Shown piece after piece: positions 26,971 to 35,672 of a stretch of 64,000 nt of DNA. Position 1 is the stretch's first letter, and each line of letters starts with the position of its first letter. A model generated the notes under the pieces. The model saw only the letters and a list, made by a program, of their open reading frames with translations, did no database searches and was not told the origin of the DNA. Both the position numbers and the translations under genes were made by a program. Source of the stretch: Betaproteobacteria bacterium UKL13-2. Its GTDB lineage: Bacteria > Pseudomonadota > Gammaproteobacteria > Burkholderiales > Usitatibacteraceae. The stretch covers positions 1,979,733 to 2,043,732 of the forward strand of contig CP012157.1 of NCBI GenBank assembly GCA_001602455.1, written 5' to 3'.

Positions 26971-28253
26971 TAGACCACTCCTTCTAGAATTTGTACGTCA
27001 ACCGTGGCACCGGCCTCCACATTGCCGATGTGGTCGTGCAGCATGATGAAGCAGTTGGCGTCCGACATGGACTTCAAAATGCCGCTACCTTGCTCGCCAG
27101 TCGTTCGCACCTTCCATACGCCATCTTCAAGATACAACACGCCACGCTGGAACTCGGTGCGACCAGGGGCCTTTTTAATTGGTGAAGTACAAACCGCTTT
27201 TAACAAGGGCTGAACGGGCAGCGGTGATACCCCCTGCAGTGTGAGCAATGCATCGCGCACAAACTGGTAGAACGTCACCATGACACTCACCGGATTACCG
27301 GGCAGACCAAAAAAATGCGCGTTCTGAATCTTGCCGTAAGCGAGGGGGCGGCCGGGTTTCATGGCAATTTTCCAGAACACCACTTCGCCAAGTTTGCCGA
27401 GAAGCGTCTTCACAAAATCGGCTTCACCAACCGACACGCCGCCAGAGGTGATTACAACGTCGGCGATATTGGCCGCGTCGCGGAAGGCGTTCTCAAGAAT
27501 GGCGGGGTCGTCACGAACAACGCCCATGTCGATTGCCTCGATGCCCATCTTCGCCAACATGCCGAACAGGGTGTAGCGATTCGAATCGTAGATTTCGCCT
27601 TCGCCGAGCGGCGCGCCGATCGAGACCAACTCATCACCGGTTGAGAAAAACGCCACCCGCAATGGGCGCACAACAGCAATTTCGCTGATGCCAAGAGACG
27701 CAATCAAGCCGAGTTCGGCGGGTCGGACAATGCGTCCCTTGGCCAGTGCAACAGCGCCCTGCGTGAGATCTTCGCCAGCTTGGCGCACGTTTTGCCCGAG
27801 CTTGGCACCTGCGAAAAAGATGATCAACTTGCCATCGGCCTTTGCGCGTTCTTGCATGATGACGGTGTCACACTCAACAGGCACGACACCGCCGGTAAAG
27901 ATGCGTACACATTGCTTCGGGCCGACGGTTCCAATGTAGGGCTTCCCGGCAAAACTTGCGCCAACTTCTTCAAGGGGCCCGGCGTTGTCGCTCAAATCAC
28001 TAAAACGAACCGCCCAGCCGTCCATCGCGGAATTGCGATGTGCAGGAACGTTGACGGGCGAGATGATGTCCTCCGCCAGCACGCGGCCCAAGGCCGACCG
28101 AATTGGTCGCTTGGCAACGCCGGAGATCGGCGTGAGAAAGGTGTGGATAAACGCCCGTGCCTTATCGACTGGCATGGAGTTTGGGTCGTAGTCGTCGGCA
28201 CAAGAGGCTTGCGAGATTGTCAAAAGCGGGGGTAAAGGCTTGGTGAGGCTCAT
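26970..28253 (-). CDS. moeA: Molybdopterin molybdenumtransferase MoeA
   Basis: Inserts molybdate into adenylated molybdopterin. 427 residues. Motifs: VPAHRNSAMDGWAVRFSDL at the N-terminus, IFTGGVVPVECDTVIMQE, FSTGDELVSIGAPLGEGEIY, DVVITSGGVSVGEADFVK and FFGLPGNPVSVMVTFYQFV. Part of a minus-strand cofactor group with mobA, fdhD and moaA, serving the formate dehydrogenase encoded to the right. Confidence 0.96.
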   Translation of the reverse strand: MSLTKPLPPLLTISQASCADDYDPNSMPVDKARAFIHTFLTPISGVAKRPIRSALGRVLAEDIISPVNVPAHRNSAMDGWAVRFSDLSDNAGPLEEVGASFAGKPYIGTVGPKQCVRIFTGGVVPVECDTVIMQERAKADGKLIIFFAGAKLGQNVRQAGEDLTQGAVALAKGRIVRPAELGLIASLGISEIAVVRPLRVAFFSTGDELVSIGAPLGEGEIYDSNRYTLFGMLAKMGIEAIDMGVVRDDPAILENAFRDAANIADVVITSGGVSVGEADFVKTLLGKLGEVVFWKIAMKPGRPLAYGKIQNAHFFGLPGNPVSVMVTFYQFVRDALLTLQGVSPLPVQPLLKAVCTSPIKKAPGRTEFQRGVLYLEDGVWKVRTTGEQGSGILKSMSDANCFIMLHDHIGNVEAGATVDVQILEGVV

Positions 28254-28256
28254 GGT

Positions 28257-28832
28257 TTATTCTCGGGATAACGAGACAGTTTCATCGATCGTGATTGTAC
28301 CGTCGGTTGCATGGGTGATGATGGAGAGGTCGCGCATGGTGGCTCGGTAAGTCTCGCGGAACCTAAGTTGGGCGTCGGCGAGTGCGGTGTCGAATGCAAC
28401 ATTGGTGTTGCTTTGGGCCAGCGTGATGTGCGGACGATATTCGATGTCATCGCGCAAGAAGCCAGCGAGCACTCCTCGGTAGAGGCGATCATGCAACTCT
28501 GTCACCGCTTCGTGGCGCAGGTCACACATCAACAACGTAAACAATCCGCGGGCGCTCGCAACACTCTCGACGCCGCGGAAGGTGACCGGTAACACCGGCC
28601 AGCCTGCGGTTGACCGTTTGATGTGACTGACCAACTGCGCGACCGTCAGGTTTGCATGGAAGGGAAACACAACCGCGAGATGAGGCGCGATTTTTGCACC
28701 GAGCGGATCGTGCTCAAGACGGTAGCGCTGCAGGCGTTGCAGGCTCTCTGCGACCTCAAACTTTGGAAACCAGACAATAGCCCGCCTGGGCAACGAAGGT
28801 CTGAACTGTTTACGAACATAACGATTACGCAT
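28257..28832 (-). CDS. 2'-5' RNA ligase / 2H phosphoesterase family protein
   Basis: 191 residues. Two H-x-(T/A/S) motifs typical of the 2H superfamily: PHLAVVFPF at about 51 and PHITLAQSNTN in the C-terminal half. The spacing fits a small bilobed LigT/ThpR or YjcG-like enzyme. The activity is not certain, and the first motif has Ala instead of Thr/Ser. It starts 15 bases after the mobA stop and ends next to the moeA start, so it lies inside the cofactor operon, which is odd for an RNA enzyme. Confidence 0.75.
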   Translation of the reverse strand: MRNRYVRKQFRPSLPRRAIVWFPKFEVAESLQRLQRYRLEHDPLGAKIAPHLAVVFPFHANLTVAQLVSHIKRSTAGWPVLPVTFRGVESVASARGLFTLLMCDLRHEAVTELHDRLYRGVLAGFLRDDIEYRPHITLAQSNTNVAFDTALADAQLRFRETYRATMRDLSIITHATDGTITIDETVSLSRE

Positions 28833-28847
28833 GCTGCGCGGGGTGGG

Positions 28848-29468
28848 CTAAGGATTCGCACCGGGCTCGGCGGAGGTATCCGGCTCCAACTGTCTGAGTT
28901 CGTTAACGGTATTGATGTTGGCGAAGGCATCGGTGCCGTCGTTATTTTTGGGGTCAAACAACACCTCAACTACATTGAGGCTGGCATACCACTTATCGAT
29001 TTTGCGTTGGCCACTTTCTAGAAACTCGCGTAAATTTGGTTCGAGCGCGGTCTGGGTGAGACAGAAAACCGGGTGCGGCTGGTCAAACGTTTTTGCCACC
29101 GCGAGGTCAGCGTTTTCTGCCGTCAGCGCATCGTAGAGTCGCGCGATGAGATTCAGCGGAAGAAAAGGGGAGTCGCAGGGAGCTGTCGCAATCAAAGGTG
29201 AGGAGGCCGCGAGCATACCGATGTGTAGTCCGGCAAGCGGTCCGGCGAATCCGCCAATGTCGTCGGCGACCACGCGGTGACCATAGGCCGCGTAGGTCGA
29301 TAAATTGCGGTTGGCGTTGATGATGGTCTCATCAACTTGCGGTGCAAAGCGATCGAGTACGTGCTCGACCATCGCTTTGCCACGGAAGATTTGTAGCCCC
29401 TTGTCGGCTTCGCCCATGCGTGCGCCACGCCCACCGGCGAGGATGAGTCCGGTGATCTGGTTACTCAT
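28848..29468 (-). CDS. mobA: Molybdenum cofactor guanylyltransferase
   Basis: Attaches GMP to Mo-molybdopterin, giving the bis-MGD cofactor of formate dehydrogenase. 206 residues; nucleotide-binding loop LILAGGRGARMGEADKGL, then GPLAGLHIGM and APCDSPFLPLNLI. Its ATG overlaps the fdhD stop by four bases. Confidence 0.95.
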   Translation of the reverse strand: MSNQITGLILAGGRGARMGEADKGLQIFRGKAMVEHVLDRFAPQVDETIINANRNLSTYAAYGHRVVADDIGGFAGPLAGLHIGMLAASSPLIATAPCDSPFLPLNLIARLYDALTAENADLAVAKTFDQPHPVFCLTQTALEPNLREFLESGQRKIDKWYASLNVVEVLFDPKNNDGTDAFANINTVNELRQLEPDTSAEPGANP

Positions 29469-30274
29469 GCTTGTAGTCTTTGCCCACCGGTAAACAGCAG
29501 GTAGTGCTTATTGACTGCACGGCCAATCATAGTGATGCCCACTTGTTCGGCAATGGCATAGCCCATTTGTGTGAGCCCGGAGCGCGACACCAGCACGGGG
29601 ATATGCATTTGTGCCGCCTTAATCACCATCTCCGAAGTGAGTCTTCCGGTGGTGTAGAAGATTTTGTCGTCGCCACTAACGCCTTCAAGCCACATCCAGC
29701 CAGCAATGGCATCAACGGCGTTATGCCGACCAACATCTTCAACAAAGGTGAGGATGGTGCCATCCGTTGCGCTGGCCAACGCGCAGCCGTGTACGGCACC
29801 GGCTTGTTTGTAAATGGATTCGTGAGTGCGGACATTGTTCAACATTGCAAACAAGGTTTCCTGCTTTAGCGCAACGTCGTCACGCAGGTGCAGGCTGTCA
29901 ATCTCGGCCATCAGATCACCGAATACAGTACCTTCACCACACCCGGTCGTTTTGGTGCGTTTGGCCATCTTTTCATCGAGATTTTGCAGTCCGTTGCGCG
30001 TCACTACCGAGCAGGCGTTGACCTCCCAATCAACCTGTACGGACACCACTTCTTCAATCGATGAGATAAGACGTTGGTTGCGCAGATAACCGATAACTAA
30101 CGCCTCGGGCGCCGCACCGAGGGTCATGATGGTCAGAATTTCCCGCTTATCGACGTAGATGGTGAGCGGGTGTTCACCGGCAATCGGCGTGGGCTGCGTG
30201 AGGCCGTGTTCGTCGATTGCGCTGACAGTAAAGGTCGCAGGTCGTGCTGCGGAAGTCATGGTTGGGCGATACAT
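29465..30274 (-). CDS. fdhD: Formate dehydrogenase sulfurtransferase FdhD
   Basis: Transfers sulfur from IscS to the Mo cofactor, required for active formate dehydrogenase. 269 residues. Typical motifs include TTGCGEGTVFG (Cys-containing in place of the CxxC loop of the E. coli protein), GAVHGCALA, EDVGRHNAVDAIAGW, YTTGRLTSEMVIKAAQMHIP and SRSGLTQMGYAIAEQVGITM. The fdhD-mobA-moeA order supports service to the fdh operon. Confidence 0.95.
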   Translation of the reverse strand: MYRPTMTSAARPATFTVSAIDEHGLTQPTPIAGEHPLTIYVDKREILTIMTLGAAPEALVIGYLRNQRLISSIEEVVSVQVDWEVNACSVVTRNGLQNLDEKMAKRTKTTGCGEGTVFGDLMAEIDSLHLRDDVALKQETLFAMLNNVRTHESIYKQAGAVHGCALASATDGTILTFVEDVGRHNAVDAIAGWMWLEGVSGDDKIFYTTGRLTSEMVIKAAQMHIPVLVSRSGLTQMGYAIAEQVGITMIGRAVNKHYLLFTGGQRLQA

Positions 30275-30275
30275 G

Positions 30276-30434
30276 CTATTTCTTGTTTTTGCTAATCAAG
30301 AGCATGAAGCCGAAGGCCGACACCGCAAGGGTGAGCAGCAACACAAAACTATTGGTTGCGCCGGTGGATTGCGCGGCATAGAGAAAAATAACCCAGGGGG
30401 CGATGAGCAGTAAAAGCGGTAGAAAATACTTCAA
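30276..30434 (-). CDS. Small membrane protein upstream of fdhD (52 aa)
   Basis: Runs from a TTG at 30434 to a TAG one base before the fdhD ATG. The product is almost entirely two hydrophobic segments, KYFLPLLLLIAPWVIFLYAA and SFVLLLTLAVSAFGFMLLIS, separated by a short polar turn and ending in SKNKK, which fits a two-helix inner-membrane hairpin with a cytoplasmic basic tail. No Shine-Dalgarno is visible, and an in-frame TTG 15 bases upstream is an alternative. The tight junction with fdhD argues that it is real. I do not recognise a named family. Confidence 0.55.
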   Translation of the reverse strand: MKYFLPLLLLIAPWVIFLYAAQSTGATNSFVLLLTLAVSAFGFMLLISKNKK

Positions 30435-30444
30435 AATTACAACG

Positions 30445-30486
30445 TCCAAGTTAAAAAGTCCAAGTTAAAAAGCCCAAGTTAAAAAG
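30445..30486. repeat. Three tandem 14-bp repeats
   Basis: Three units of (T/C)CCAAGTTAAAAAG directly upstream of the small membrane protein gene. AT-rich, with no gene in it; they lie where the promoter of the fdhD operon would be expected. Confidence 0.75.
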
Positions 30487-30493
30487 CCTAATA

Positions 30494-30535
30494 GGCACGG
30501 GTGTTTTAAGGCAAAAATGGCTGGAAACACTCGCC
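30494..30535. repeat. Hairpin repeat (REP-like family 1)
   Basis: GGCACGGGTGTTTTAAGGC pairs with GGCTGGAAACACTCGCC around a short AAAAT loop. Followed at about 30550-30575 by a TTTTTAGAAATTCCC that resembles only the outer end of the 134-bp element, as if that element were deleted here. Confidence 0.6.
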
Positions 30536-30632
30536 AAGTCTAGGGTTTTGGTTTTTAGAAATTCCCTTTTCCGCTGTTGCGCGCATCACGCCACTCACCC
30601 GCTTTCAAACGTGCCCCCATGAAATGTTCAGG

Positions 30633-31319
30633 CTAACCCGGCTTCGGCAAATCCACAGTGGCGGTGGTATCGCGCAGCCACTTTACCAGCGGGTATGCGG
30701 CTTCACAGCGTTCGCTAATCCATGCCGCAAGGTCCTTTGGCACTTTTTTGTACAAATTGGTTTCCACAACACAAATGTAGTGCCGGTTCTTAATGTACTC
30801 AATCATGGGTAGGTCGGCAGAATATCCTTTCGGTGGCCGCAACATGCGGTCTTCGTCGGACAGTCCGCCATAGGTATCGACAAACCGTTTGTCTTTGAGA
30901 ACCTTGGTAAACGACTTGGGATTACCTGCGAGGGCTTCGCGGATTTTTTTGTGGGCATCCTTCTCCGGCATCCAAATGCCAGACGCCACCAGCAGTTTCC
31001 CGGTCTGATCGACGTGGATGTAATAAACCGGTCGAACTTTATCCGTCGTCCGTGCGCCAATCACCGCGCCGATATGAGTCTTGAGGGGCGATTTATCCTT
31101 CGAAAAGCGCACATCGCGGTAGATACGAAACAACGCCTTCTTTGCCTCGAACGGGCCGATGCCGTTGTCGAATTGCTGGATGCGTTTGCCGACATCAGCG
31201 ATCAAATCGATGAACTCGGCGCGCAGAATGTCGTAGTGGGGCTTGTTGTGCAGAAACCACGACTTCGTGTTGTTTTCAGATAACTCGTGAAGAAACTGGA
31301 GTAGTGCGGGAATGTGCAT
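30633..31319 (-). CDS. DUF2461 (TIGR02453) family protein
   Basis: 228 residues. Recognised from LLQFLHELSENNTKSWFLHN, then ALFRIYRDVRFSKDKSPLKT and a YYIHVDQTGKLLVASGIWMP block. The function of the family is not known to me. It sits alone between moaA and the fdhD group on the same strand; a link to molybdoenzymes is only positional. Confidence 0.88.
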   Translation of the reverse strand: MHIPALLQFLHELSENNTKSWFLHNKPHYDILRAEFIDLIADVGKRIQQFDNGIGPFEAKKALFRIYRDVRFSKDKSPLKTHIGAVIGARTTDKVRPVYYIHVDQTGKLLVASGIWMPEKDAHKKIREALAGNPKSFTKVLKDKRFVDTYGGLSDEDRMLRPPKGYSADLPMIEYIKNRHYICVVETNLYKKVPKDLAAWISERCEAAYPLVKWLRDTTATVDLPKPG

Positions 31320-31387
31320 TGCGACGGTACCGATTCTGGTGATTGATGCTGCGGGGAGGCAAATGTTGCAACCGCCTAAACGCCAAT

Positions 31388-32512
31388 TTAACCGCCGATA
31401 AAACTCATCTCGACCTTGCGTTCGCGCGCGGTCTCGGCGGTTCTAACCTCGGAATAATTGTCTTGTCTCGCTTGCCAAATGCCGCCAATCGCATTCGCAA
31501 TCAAGGCGTCGTCTTCACCACTGCGGAGCAAGGTCTTGAGGTCGTAGCCGCGTTGGGCAAACAAACAGGTGTACAAGGCGCCATCGGTGGACAGCCGCGC
31601 GCGTGTACAGCTTCCGCAGAACGCCTCTGTGACGCTTGAGATGACGCCGAACTCGCCCGCGCCATCGAGGTACTTCCATCTTTTTGCGACTTCGCCTAAG
31701 TGATTGGGGTGGGCGGGCTCACATGGCAGTACCGCGTGAATCCGATTGACCACTTCTTGCGACGGGATCACGTCGTCCATTTTCCAGCCGTTGGTCGATC
31801 CTACGTCCATAAACTCGATGAAGCGTACGATGTTGCCATGCAGGCCATGGGTCGGCTTAAAGAACTTGGCCATCTGAACGACTTGGTGATCGTTCACACC
31901 ACGCTTGACCACCATATTGATCTTGATTTGTTCAAAGCCTGCGGCGTTGGCGGCGTCAATCGCTTCGAGCACTTTGGCAACCGGGAAGTCGACATCGTTC
32001 ATCGCGCGAAAGGTTTTGTCGTCGAGCGAGTCAAGTGAAACGGTCAGCCGATTCAGGCCGACCGCCTTGAGTGCCACGGCCTTGGCTTTTAACGCAGAGC
32101 CATTGGTGGTGAGTGTGAGATCGATACCCGGTATGGCGGCGAGCATCGCCACGAGGTCTTCTATGCCGCGCCGCATTAACGGCTCACCGCCGGTGAGTCG
32201 AATTTTTTTCACGCCTTGCGCGACAGCGATACGTGCAACTCTGGTGATTTCCTCGAAGCTGAGTACCTCCGCGTGGGGAAGATACTGGTAGTCGTTATCG
32301 AACACTTCTTTCGGCATGCAATAAGTGCAGCGGAAGTTGCAGCGATCGGTCACCGATATCCGCAAATCACGAAGTTGACGGCCGCGTTGATCCCGCACGG
32401 TTGTGCCGTCGGATGTCTCGCGCATTGCAGGAATAGGCAAACCATGCCCCCGCCGCAGATCGGTGATGGGGATGACGCTTTGTAGGATCGACGGTCGCGT
32501 GTTGGCTGACAT
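31388..32512 (-). CDS. moaA: GTP 3',8-cyclase MoaA
   Basis: Radical-SAM enzyme that starts molybdopterin synthesis. 374 residues. The N-terminal radical-SAM site is [12 protein letters not shown] after [11 protein letters not shown], the SAM-binding [14 protein letters not shown] follows, and the C-terminal second [4Fe-4S] site is in [20 protein letters not shown]. It ends in the conserved Gly-Gly. About 45 residues of extra N-terminus precede the core. It is divergent from the DUF3305 gene. Confidence 0.96.
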   Translation of the reverse strand: MSANTRPSILQSVIPITDLRRGHGLPIPAMRETSDGTTVRDQRGRQLRDLRISVTDRCNFRCTYCMPKEVFDNDYQYLPHAEVLSFEEITRVARIAVAQGVKKIRLTGGEPLMRRGIEDLVAMLAAIPGIDLTLTTNGSALKAKAVALKAVGLNRLTVSLDSLDDKTFRAMNDVDFPVAKVLEAIDAANAAGFEQIKINMVVKRGVNDHQVVQMAKFFKPTHGLHGNIVRFIEFMDVGSTNGWKMDDVIPSQEVVNRIHAVLPCEPAHPNHLGEVAKRWKYLDGAGEFGVISSVTEAFCGSCTRARLSTDGALYTCLFAQRGYDLKTLLRSGEDDALIANAIGGIWQARQDNYSEVRTAETARERKVEMSFIGG

Positions 32513-32557
32513 TCAGAAAGTATAGCGGTCGCTTGTAGGTGGGCGTGGGCTTTGAGG

Positions 32558-32637
32558 TATAAACGCCTTAAGCTATCAACGCCTTAAGCTATCAACGCCT
32601 TAAAGTATCAACGCCTTAAGGTATAAATGCCTTAACA
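32558..32637. repeat. Five tandem 16-bp repeats upstream of the fdh accessory operon
   Basis: Five units of TAT(C/A)AACGCCTTAAGC; each contains a CTTAAG-type palindrome, in some copies mutated. They fill the short gap between the divergent moaA and DUF3305 starts and end seven bases before the DUF3305 ATG. Iterated binding sites for a regulator or slippage-prone spacer DNA are the two readings. Confidence 0.85.
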
Positions 32638-32644
32638 TTCACCC

Positions 32645-33166
32645 ATGTCGAATTCATCCACACATCCTTCGTTTGCTGTTTCCATCGTGATGGAGCGTGT
32701 CGCGATTGAAAGTCGTTGGCAATCGCACAAGTGGCAGCCAGCAGGGATTTTGCCTGACGACGGCTCGCGGCAAACATCGCATGTCATGTCTTCTACCGCC
32801 GAGCTCACCGAAGTTTTGTTTCCCGGCTTTGCACTACAGATTTATGCCGACGAAGCGGAGGGCTATTTTCTCAACGTTTCCTCACCGCATCCACAGGTGT
32901 TTGTGATGTGGCGCCTGATGGACGCGCTACCCGAAGACGCCGCCGGGTACGCCTTACCGCACTCAGTCACGCTGTCGTACAACGAAGCTGCTCGATGGAT
33001 GGACGCCCAAGAAAAAGTAGATGCCGTCGCCATGCCGCCGCAGATTCTGGAGGCGCTGGCCGAATGGGTGAAACTCAACTACAAACCTCCTGAGAAGAAA
33101 CAGCGGATACGGCCGAAGTCGTTTGAGAGTAAAGAAGGACGTTACAAGAGTGGTATGTCGTCATGA
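32645..33166 (+). CDS. DUF3305 domain protein of the formate dehydrogenase locus
   Basis: 173 residues. MERVAIESRWQSHKWQPAGI opens the DUF3305 domain, and VTLSYNEAARWMDAQEKVDA lies in its second half. In Proteobacteria DUF3305 and DUF3306 genes go together in front of formate dehydrogenase operons, but no molecular function is established. The last third is basic and probably disordered. Its stop overlaps the next start (ATGA). Confidence 0.85.
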   Translation: MSNSSTHPSFAVSIVMERVAIESRWQSHKWQPAGILPDDGSRQTSHVMSSTAELTEVLFPGFALQIYADEAEGYFLNVSSPHPQVFVMWRLMDALPEDAAGYALPHSVTLSYNEAARWMDAQEKVDAVAMPPQILEALAEWVKLNYKPPEKKQRIRPKSFESKEGRYKSGMSS

Positions 33167-33843
33167 CTGAAGGTCTGTTTTCCAGATGGGCGAAGCGTAA
33201 ACACGACGTTGCGGCCGCAAACGAGAAGGACGTTGCGCCGGTGCCTGTCTCGGTTTCCGCTAATGCCGCCGCAGCGACCACCGCAGTGACGGCCAATGTG
33301 ACAGCGAATGCCACGGCTAGTCCTGCCGCCCCTGCCGCTCCTGCCACTCCTGCCACTCCTGCCACGAACGGGACGGCAAGCAGTAAGGCGCAGCCACTGC
33401 CGAGTATCGAATCATTAACCCCAGAATCTGACTTCGCGCCGTTTATGGCCAAAGACGTTGCGCCAGACATGCGCAACCAAGCCATGAAGAAACTCTTCAC
33501 GAATCCGCATTACAACGTGATGGATGGTCTCGATATCTATATTGACGACTACGGCAAACCAGATCCGTTGCCCGAAGGCTGGTTGCAGCTCATGAACCAG
33601 TCTAAGACCCTGCGACTTTTTGAGACGATTGAAGAAGAGGCGGCCAGACTTGGGATTGATGTCGCCGCGCCGCAGAAGGCGTCAATTGCTGCAACCGCAC
33701 AATCAGAGCATGCCGCTGCGATGGATGATGTCGCCGCTGCGCCCTCGACGCAATTAGCCGTAGATGGCATCTCTACATCTGACCAAGAGCAGCCGTCGCG
33801 CGATATTCCCGAGCCTAGCGGGATTGCACCCAAATGGACTTAG
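33163..33843 (+). CDS. DUF3306 domain protein of the formate dehydrogenase locus
   Basis: 226 residues. Starts GLFSRWAKRKHDV, the DUF3306 opening, continues with an Ala/Pro/Thr-rich spacer generated by repeated CCTGCC(G/A)CT units (33333-33367), then the core FAPFMAKDVAPDMRNQAMKK and YNVMDGLDIYIDDYGKPDPL, followed by a variable tail. No signal peptide, so cytoplasmic. Coupled translationally to DUF3305. Confidence 0.85.
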   Translation: MTEGLFSRWAKRKHDVAAANEKDVAPVPVSVSANAAAATTAVTANVTANATASPAAPAAPATPATPATNGTASSKAQPLPSIESLTPESDFAPFMAKDVAPDMRNQAMKKLFTNPHYNVMDGLDIYIDDYGKPDPLPEGWLQLMNQSKTLRLFETIEEEAARLGIDVAAPQKASIAATAQSEHAAAMDDVAAAPSTQLAVDGISTSDQEQPSRDIPEPSGIAPKWT

Positions 33844-33995
33844 ACGCTATGCACTTGTTACCCGTGTTGGGGTATTGAACCGCAGAACATGGGCAATACT
33901 AGTGTCAAATACTCAGATAAGCGAAAAACAATATCGAGGAGTCGTCGCATGCGGTTCTGCATCGAGAAACAGCATTGATTGCAACAACAATTGAT

Positions 33996-35672
33996 ATGTC
34001 AGATCGACCAAACCAGCAGCCAAAGCTCGCGGCGATGGCCGCGCTGGCAGCGTTAGCGCCGTTTGAGCCGGTCGCAAGTGTCGCTTACCAGTCTGTCGGC
34101 AGGCTGTTGATTATCGGTAGCGATGAACGCGTGACCGAGGCGGTGACAGCGCTCGGCAATAATCTTTCAGCGGCTGTCTTTTGGACTGGTAAGACGCCTC
34201 CACCGGTGCTGACCGGCACCGAGGTTCGGCTCGGCTCAATTGTCAGTCTCAACGGGTTTTTAGGTGCCTTCGAATTGTTATGGCGGCCTTCGGGTGCAGG
34301 GGCAGGCGCGCCAGCGACCGAGGCGGCGTCGTTTGATATGGTGCTTGATTTACAGGCGGCACCCGCCTTCCAAATGCCGCAGCCGCCGCAGGGCTATCTT
34401 TACGCGGCCATTGACCAACCTGATGCATTCGCTGCAGCGCTCGCGGAACTGCCAGAGATGGTGGGTGAGTTCGAAAAACCCAAATTTTTTGCCTATAAAG
34501 AATCGATTTGTGCCCACAGTCGTTCACGCAAGACTGGGTGTTCAAAATGTATCGACATCTGTTCGACTAAGGCCATTTCGAGCAATGGTGACACGGTCAT
34601 TGTTGATCCGCACCTGTGTATGGGGTGTGGAGCCTGCGCCACGGTTTGTCCTTCGGGCGCGATGAGTTACCAGTACCCGCGGGTGGCGGATCGCGGTGTA
34701 CAGCTTCGCGCGCTCCTTGGCAGCTATAGGGACCACCGAGGGGACCACCGAGATACAAACTCACTGCCCCCCGTGATCGTTTTCCACAATGGTGAAGATG
34801 GGGGTGCAGCGCTCTCTAAAACGCCGATACCGTCCAATGCATTGCCGTTGGAAGCGTGGCACATCGCATCGATCGGGCTCGACGTGTTGCTCGGCGCTGT
34901 CTCGTACGGCGCGAGTGGTGTGGTTGTCGTCGCCGAGGGCAGTGAAGCGCCTGACTACATAGAAGCTATTCAGGCGCAGATGCAAACCGGCGACACCATC
35001 TTGGCGGCACTTGGCTACGGTGGTAACCACTTCGCGCTTTGCGGCGCTGCAGCAATGGCAGCTCAGGTTGCAAGTGTGCAAGCAGCCACGGCCGTTGCGA
35101 AGCCGGCGACGTTTCATCTGTCTAACGATAAACGCGCCACGCTTGAGTTCGCTGTTGAACACCTCGCGAAACACGCACCAATTGCAAAGGTGCCGGAAAA
35201 AATCGCGTTGGCGCCTAAGGCGATGTGGGGCAATATTTTGGTCAATCAGGACAAGTGCACCATGTGTCTTGCCTGCGCCGGTGCGTGTCCCGAGTCTGCG
35301 CTGATGGACGGCGGTGAAGGCGCGCTAAAGCCACAACTGAAGTTCATTGAACGTAATTGTGTGCAGTGTGGCATTTGTGCCGCAACTTGTCCCGAACAAG
35401 CGATCACCCTAGAGCCGCGATTGCTGCTGACCGAGGCGCGAAAAAAAGAGGTGCTACTCAACGAGACCGAGCCGTTCAACTGCATTAGTTGCGGTGAGGC
35501 GCTCGGCACGCGCAAGCTGATTGACGCGATGCTGGGTAAGTTAGCGGGACATTCGATGTTCCAAGCAGAAGGCAGTCTAAAACGGTTACAGATGTGCGCA
35601 GATTGCCGTGTGGTTGACATGATGTCGAACAAGCATGAAATGTCGATTCTCACCGGGAAGCCAATCGAATGA
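33996..35672 (+). CDS. Multi-cluster 4Fe-4S ferredoxin of the formate dehydrogenase locus
   Basis: 558 residues from the ATG at 33996 (a TTG at 33975 is possible). Cysteine motifs run along the protein: CSKCIDICSTKAI, CMGCGACATVCPSGAM, then after a roughly 200-residue linker domain CTMCLACAGACPESAL and CVQCGICAATCPEQAI, and finally CISCGEALGT and CADCRVVDM. So at least four [4Fe-4S] clusters plus a possible extra metal site. No export signal. It presumably handles electrons in the cytoplasm for FDH maturation or an alternative route; the exact role is unknown. It overlaps the chaperone gene by ATGA. Confidence 0.88.
   Translation: MSDRPNQQPKLAAMAALAALAPFEPVASVAYQSVGRLLIIGSDERVTEAVTALGNNLSAAVFWTGKTPPPVLTGTEVRLGSIVSLNGFLGAFELLWRPSGAGAGAPATEAASFDMVLDLQAAPAFQMPQPPQGYLYAAIDQPDAFAAALAELPEMVGEFEKPKFFAYKESICAHSRSRKTGCSKCIDICSTKAISSNGDTVIVDPHLCMGCGACATVCPSGAMSYQYPRVADRGVQLRALLGSYRDHRGDHRDTNSLPPVIVFHNGEDGGAALSKTPIPSNALPLEAWHIASIGLDVLLGAVSYGASGVVVVAEGSEAPDYIEAIQAQMQTGDTILAALGYGGNHFALCGAAAMAAQVASVQAATAVAKPATFHLSNDKRATLEFAVEHLAKHAPIAKVPEKIALAPKAMWGNILVNQDKCTMCLACAGACPESALMDGGEGALKPQLKFIERNCVQCGICAATCPEQAITLEPRLLLTEARKKEVLLNETEPFNCISCGEALGTRKLIDAMLGKLAGHSMFQAEGSLKRLQMCADCRVVDMMSNKHEMSILTGKPIE

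Noticed and set aside
32558-32637. CRISPR-like repeat array
   Set aside because: Units are 16 bp and directly adjoining with no spacers; no cas genes nearby.
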